64,000 nt of DNA. It comes from Euptelea pleiosperma (taxonomy: Eukaryota; Streptophyta; Magnoliopsida; Ranunculales; Eupteleaceae). The stretch's first letter is position 1, and every line of letters starts with the position of its first letter. Positions 58,951-64,000 of the stretch are shown here, piece after piece. The stretch is taken from assembly GCA_035048495.1 (NCBI GenBank), contig CM068546.1:32630674-32694673 (forward strand), written 5' to 3'. The translations under genes and the position numbers were made by a program. The notes under the pieces were generated by a model that was not told the DNA's origin, did not search any database, and was given only the letters and a program-made list of their open reading frames with translations.

Positions 58951-59251
58951 CAAGGTTTAAAAACGGCCGTTATAACGGATTCAGACCTACCCCGTTACAT
59001 TATGGACCATTAAAACACCCAAAAAATAACGGCCATTATTTTCCCTTATTTTTCCGTTATAACGAAAACAACGACCGTTATTTTCTGAAATATTTTGTGA
59101 AAAAAAAAAATGGCTGTTCTTTTTCCGTTTTTCCCCGTTATTTTCCATTTTTGTCCCATTTTTTTTCGTTTATGCCCCTGAGCGTTTTTTTCATTATAAC
59201 GGAAAAAACGGTAACGCCCCCAGTCCGTTATACCGGTTCCATTTAAACCCT
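58951..59251. mobile_element. hAT-like MITE (family B) with 8-bp TSD
   Basis: 301 bp, CAAGGTTTAAAAACGGCC...CATTTAAACCCT, flanked by GTTTTTTG (58943-58950) and ATTTTTTG (59252-59259). Confidence 0.78.
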
Positions 59252-59573
59252 ATTTTTTGTACTAAAACAAGGGATGAAGAATAAGGTTATCCACAAAAAG
59301 TCTTTGTTTATTTATTTATTTATTCCCCCTTTTCTTCTACACTTGTTCCATATAATTCTTTAGACGACCAACTTGGTCGAGGAAAGAAGCACATGAGTAG
59401 AGATAAAGCTCTCGATAGCTAAAAAAAAAAAAAAAGTGGATAACTATGCAAATTAGTCCTTTCCATGGTCCTCAAATGAAATATTAGACTTTTTTAGTCT
59501 CTTATCACCATGTCAAAGAAAGTTTGGATAAGCTTTGACAATACTTCTAGTGATGATCCAATCAATGCTAAGG

Positions 59574-59831
59574 CAAGGCCGTTATATTTTTTCCGTTTTA
59601 ACGGTGTATTCTAACGCACAGGGGCAAAAATAAAAAAATAATGGTGTCCATATTCAAAATTTGAAGTTCAAATTTTCAATAAACTTTATAACGGAAAATA
59701 ATGGCGGTTATAACGAAATAATGGCCGTGATTTTCTGAGCGTTAAAACGGTGCATAACTTAACGGGGGATGTCCGAATCCATTACAACGGCCGTTAATTT
59801 TGTCATAAATAATGGCCGTTTTTAAACCATG
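59574..59831. mobile_element. Family B element, reverse orientation
   Basis: CAAGGCCGTTATATTTTTTC...GGCCGTTTTTAAACCATG. The flanks TGCTAAGG and TGCCGAAG match only partly. Confidence 0.6.
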
Positions 59832-59839
59832 TGCCGAAG

Positions 59840-61865
59840 ACTCAACAGCCACAAAAAAAAAAAGATTGGGAAATCCAGCTAGGTTTGCCAGATAGGCTTA
59901 TCCAACCTAGATGAGATCAACTACCTAGTATACCATCACACGACACGTCAAACAAGTTAGCCGAGTGACATACCTTTCAACCTGCGCAAGCCAAGCATTC
60001 CAAGTCAAGTCACAATGGTAGGACCGTGGGAAGTTTGGAGTCTTTGGACCACCCACAGAAAAGTTGGCAATTGTAAATCTAACAAAGTTTCAGAACTTTT
60101 AATTAAAATAAAGATTTATTCAATTATAATTATGAAAAATTACATAAACAAAAATAAATTTTAATGTATTTACAATTTTTTTTTTTTTGAAATTTACAAA
60201 AATAATGTTTTCTCGTGACAGACGCTCTTTTAAATGGCGTTTGTCAGTGTCGGATTTGATTAAAAAAAAAAAAGTCTCTACCACCTAACAGACACTCTTT
60301 TAAAGGGCGTTTTTACTTGATCTGTGTTTTTCGAAAAGACGTTTTTCCTTAGGAAATGCCCTTTGAAAAAATGTTTTGTGAGGATGAGGAATCTCACAAA
60401 AATTCATAGACTGGTTTAGAAGTTTAAGAATTATGAACCGTTGATTTTTACCATGTAACTTGAAAACCACATTTGACAGGGTTAGAAATTTTAGAATGGG
60501 TTGATTTTTTGTAGTGGTAATCTATATGAAGAGGAGCGACTGGAAAGGAGGAGAAATGGCGGGAGAGGAGGATTTAGAGGGAGAGAGAGAGAGAGTGAAA
60601 GGTAAACCTTACGACAAGTTTAAAAATCCTATATATGTCTTTTATAAAATTTCATCTTATCGGGCATTTTTAAAAAAAATTGGTGTCAATCTGAACTAGA
60701 ATGGGATTATATCAGATAACGTGTGTCAAGATTCAAATAGAATTTGATTGAACAGACTTTGCTATGGGCTCCGACATGTAGAATTACCATAAGGTATATT
60801 TAGTACTGGCTAAGACCGTCAGTAAAAGTGTATAACTTTTTTTGGACAATACAAGAAATTAGAGTTGATTTCAGAAAGATTGATAAATGTGTGAATTTCC
60901 TTTTGATTTGTTACAATAATTAATATAAGTTGCAATAATACATTAGATTCATCAAACTGAACATTTTAGTCAGACCTGATCGACAATCGTAGGTGAGTAT
61001 AGCCTAAACCATGTCATTAGTATTCAAAATGAAATGGGAATCAGAGCGTGTCAGCTAGTCTCTGACAATTCTTCTAAGAATTTGATCAAATAGACATCAT
61101 CACGAGATCCGTTACGTCATTTTACCCTAAGATATGTATATATAGTATTCATTGAAATTCTCTAGAAGTTTTTGCAACAATAACATTACATTAGCTTTAT
61201 CCAAGACTCAAAACTAGAATAGAAGGAAATTGATTCTTTCGAGTGAAACTATTCAAATTTGTGCCAAGGAGAGGTCTTCACGAGACTCATCTCATTGTTT
61301 TACCCCTAGGAGACCTGGTCTTGCAACCTCTGCCCACGAACGGATCGTACAGCTAGGTCATGTACAAAGAAGGTAAGACACGTTTTTTGGGCGACGCTGC
61401 TTCACCATATCGTTGTTTTCAATAACTTCGGGGTACAAACTAAATTTTTCTTGCTTCGTAGGTGGATTTCTTTTCCACGATGGGTGTGACATCATTAAGT
61501 GATGTCAACAACCATTTTTCTTGCTTGGCACGTAAATTGCTTTTCCACCGTGGGTGTGACATCACGTGAGATGATGTCACCCATGTGATATCATCAACCA
61601 TAGTTACTTTGTTTTTTTGAGCAAATCTTGCCTGATCACCTGTGGTGTGGTGTGGTGTGGTATCCTACCGGACCACACGCAAGCTGCTTGCCGCGTGGAT
61701 TTTGTACGGTAGCAAGTCACATCGGCACGAGCCACAAAGTCATCCTCTCCTCCTCCGTTAACCTACACGGATTTGGTGAGAGTAAATGAAAAAAGTGAGA
61801 AAAAATAAAATAAAGTAATATGAAGAAGACACGTGGCTATTTCTTAGAAGACACTGGCTTTAGAT
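59840..61865. other. Intergenic, no gene seen
   Basis: AT-rich. Short local duplications occur at 60215-60330 (GACAGACGCTCTTTTAAATG / CAGACACTCTTTTAAAGGGC) and 61470-61570 (GGGTGTGACATCA repeated). A GTGTGGTGTG run lies at 61642-61660. No domain-bearing frame. Confidence 0.4.
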
Positions 61866-61873
61866 GTTTGACC

Positions 61874-62232
61874 CAAGGTTTAAAAAACGGCTGTTATAAC
61901 GAAAATAACAGCCGTTACGTTACGGACCGTTAAAACGCCCAAAAAATAACGGCCGTTATTTTCCGTTATTTTTCAGTTCTGGAAAATTTTGTTTTTTTCC
62001 GTTATTTTGTGAAAAAAAATGGCCGTTATTTTCGGTTTTTTCCGTTATATTCTGTTTTCTTTTCGTTTTTGAAAATTTGAAATTCAAAATTCAAAATTTG
62101 AGTTTCAGCCCATTTTTTCCCTTTTTTCCGTTATTTTCCTGTTTTTGCCCCTGAGCGTTTTTTTCGTTATAACTGAAAAACAGTAACGCCCCCAGTCCAT
62201 TATACCGTTATAACGGTCCCCTTTAAACCTTG
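61874..62232. mobile_element. hAT-like MITE (family B) with perfect 8-bp TSD
   Basis: 359 bp, CAAGGTTTAAAAAACGG...CCTTTAAACCTTG, flanked by GTTTGACC on both sides (61866-61873 and 62233-62240). Confidence 0.85.
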
Positions 62233-62240
62233 GTTTGACC

Positions 62241-63417
62241 CATGGTTTTAAAACCGGCCGTTTAAACGGAAACGCCCCAAGCCCGTTTCCGTTAAAACCA
62301 TTTAAACACGTTTTAATGTATTTGAATTTAATGGCCATTTTTTTGTTTTAACGACCGTTAAAATCGTTTAAACAGTTGTTAAATTCTGAAATTTTTTCTG
62401 AAAAAAATGTCCGTTAAATTCCGTATTTTTTTTGTTTTTTTTCAAATTTCAAAATTCAAAATTTGAATTTCAGCCCCATTTTTTCCATTTTTCCCGTTAA
62501 AATCGTTAAAATCCGTTTAATTCCCTTAAATTCCGATTTTTGCCCCTGGCCGTTTCAATCCGTTTTAACGTCCATTTAAACGGTGACACCCCCTGTCTGT
62601 TTAACCGTTAAAATGGCCTCCTTTAAACTTTGGGTAAAACCAAGGTTTAAAGGAGGCCGTTTTAACAATATAACGCATTGGGGGCATTACCGTTAAAACG
62701 GATTGTAACAGCCAGGGCCAACAAAAGATTAAAAAAGGAAAAAAAATGGAATTTAACGGATTTTAACAGAAAAAACGGAAAAAATAGCGTTGAAAGTCAA
62801 ATTTTGAAATTTGAAATTGAAATTGAAAATTTCAAAAAATGAAAAAATGGATTTTAACGAACATTTTTTTTCCACAAAAATTTCCATAATTTAATGGCTG
62901 TTAAAACCATTTTAATGGCGGTTAAAATGGAAAAAAAAAATGGCCATTAAATTCAAAGCGTCAAAACGGATTTTAATGATTTCACTCATGGTTTTAAAAA
63001 CGGCCGTTTAAACGGTAACGCCCCAAGCCCGTTTCCGTTAAAACCTTTTAAACACTTTTTATCGGTTTTGAAAAAACGGCCATTTTTTTTGTTTTAACTG
63101 CTGTTAAAATCGTTTAAACAGCAGTTTAATTCTGAAATTTTGTGAAAAAAAGGCCATTTAATTTCCGTTAAATTAATTTTTTTTTTAATTTTCAAATTTC
63201 AAAATTTGAATTTCAGGGCCATTTTTCCTTTTTTTCCGTTAAAATCCGTTAATTCCGTTAAATTTAATTTTTTCTATTTTTGCCCCTGGCCGTTTCAATA
63301 TGTTTAAACGGTAACGCCCCCAGTCCGTTTAACCGTTAAAACAGCCTCCTTTAAACCTTGATTTTACGCTAACGGGCTTGGGGCGCTACCCTTTAAAAGG
63401 CTGTTTTTAAAACCATG
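62241..63417. mobile_element. Back-to-back inverted pair of family B elements with a third nested inside
   Basis: Element 1 (62241-62632) runs CATGG...CTTTG. An 8-bp spacer GGTAAAAC follows, then element 2 in the opposite orientation from 62641 (CAAGGTTTAAAGGAGGCC) to 63417 (TTTTTAAAACCATG). Element 2 is interrupted by a complete copy (62987-63360, CATGGTTTTAAAAACGG...CTTTAAACCTTG). The outer flanks are GTTTGACC and CTTTGATC (6/8). Confidence 0.72.
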
Positions 63418-64000
63418 CTTTGATCCTGGATAATAAATTCGTGTATTATACACGTTTAATACACGATTTTTTTTTTAAGGAACATTGATATTACCGTATA
63501 AAATAAAAAATCACGAATTTTTAGATTATACGAATAAAACATGTATTATTTATGTTTAATACATGGACTACGTGTTTTTTAAATAATAAAAAAACATGTT
63601 AAATGGCCGCATAAAATGAAAAAAATTGATAAAATCCAGGCTTTTTAAGGCTCAATGAATATAAATTTCAACAATGACCGAATTTTTGACCAGATGTTTT
63701 TCTCCTAAAACCGAATTAAACTCGAACTTTTCTCATTTCGAATCTTTACCGAATTGCTAACTGGTACGTTAAAAGCTGTTAAAACCCGTTTTGACGCTTA
63801 GAAATTAACCGCCTTTTTTTGTTTTGACGGCTGTTAAAAAATTTTGTGAAAAAAAGGCCATTATTTCCGTTAAATTCCATTTTTTTTCGTTTTTCAAAAT
63901 TTCTAATATTAATCAGCACCATTTTTCCATTTTTTTTTTTTTTTTGGTTGAATTCGTTAAAATTTTTTTTTTTTCATTTTTGCCCATCCGCCACAATCCG
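63418..64000. repeat. AT-rich flank with a partial family B copy at the window end
   Basis: 63430-63600 has repeated CGTGTATTATACACG / ATACATGG / ATTATACGAA words. From about 63765 a further family B interior begins (ACGTTAAAAGCTGTTAAAAC, TTTTTGCCC) and runs off the window. Confidence 0.5.

Overview
This window is nuclear DNA of a flowering plant. Genes are split by GT-AG introns, one gene encodes a DYW-class pentatricopeptide-repeat protein, two others are plant-type RopGAP and BONZAI/copine proteins, and the intergenic space is AT-rich and packed with small non-autonomous DNA transposons and decayed retroelements. The species cannot be fixed from the sequence. The repeat load and long introns would suit a magnoliid or another large-genome angiosperm, but that is only inference.

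Layout. 1-7.2 kb is repeats: Mutator-like MITEs, Helitron-like fragments and a hAT element with a perfect 8-bp target duplication. 7.3-10.6 kb (+) is a four-exon CRIB-RhoGAP gene (RopGAP). 11.5-13.35 kb (-) is an intronless DYW PPR gene. 15.4-15.9 kb (-) is a small acidic orphan protein with a TATA box. 16-23.6 kb is mostly repeats, with a gypsy gag scrap. 23.6-27.7 kb (-) is a nine-exon mitochondrial carrier gene (At4g03115-like), with a G-box-bearing MITE directly upstream, itself split by a retroposon fragment. 29.5-32.8 kb is a Copia remnant whose reverse transcriptase is interrupted by a hAT element. 33.6-46.9 kb (-) is a 16-exon BONZAI/copine gene. Its first exon and flanking DNA occur three times (46.8, 48.7 and 52.1 kb), each copy with an open frame and a usable donor. 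52.6-64 kb is gene-free: MITEs, a 5S rRNA-derived sequence, a 104-bp minisatellite and a dense cluster of an 8-bp-TSD, CAAGG-ended hAT-like family, including a back-to-back inverted dimer.

The exon models for the three spliced genes were built by hand. Every junction keeps the reading frame and every donor is GT except one GC donor in the copine gene. The genes are functionally independent: Rho-of-plants signalling, organellar RNA editing, mitochondrial metabolite transport, and calcium-dependent membrane/defence signalling. The most notable points are the triplicated copine first exon, the decayed duplicate of the CRIB exon inside RopGAP intron 1, and a MITE family that carries CACGTG G-boxes in its arms and has landed about 0.2 kb upstream of the carrier gene.
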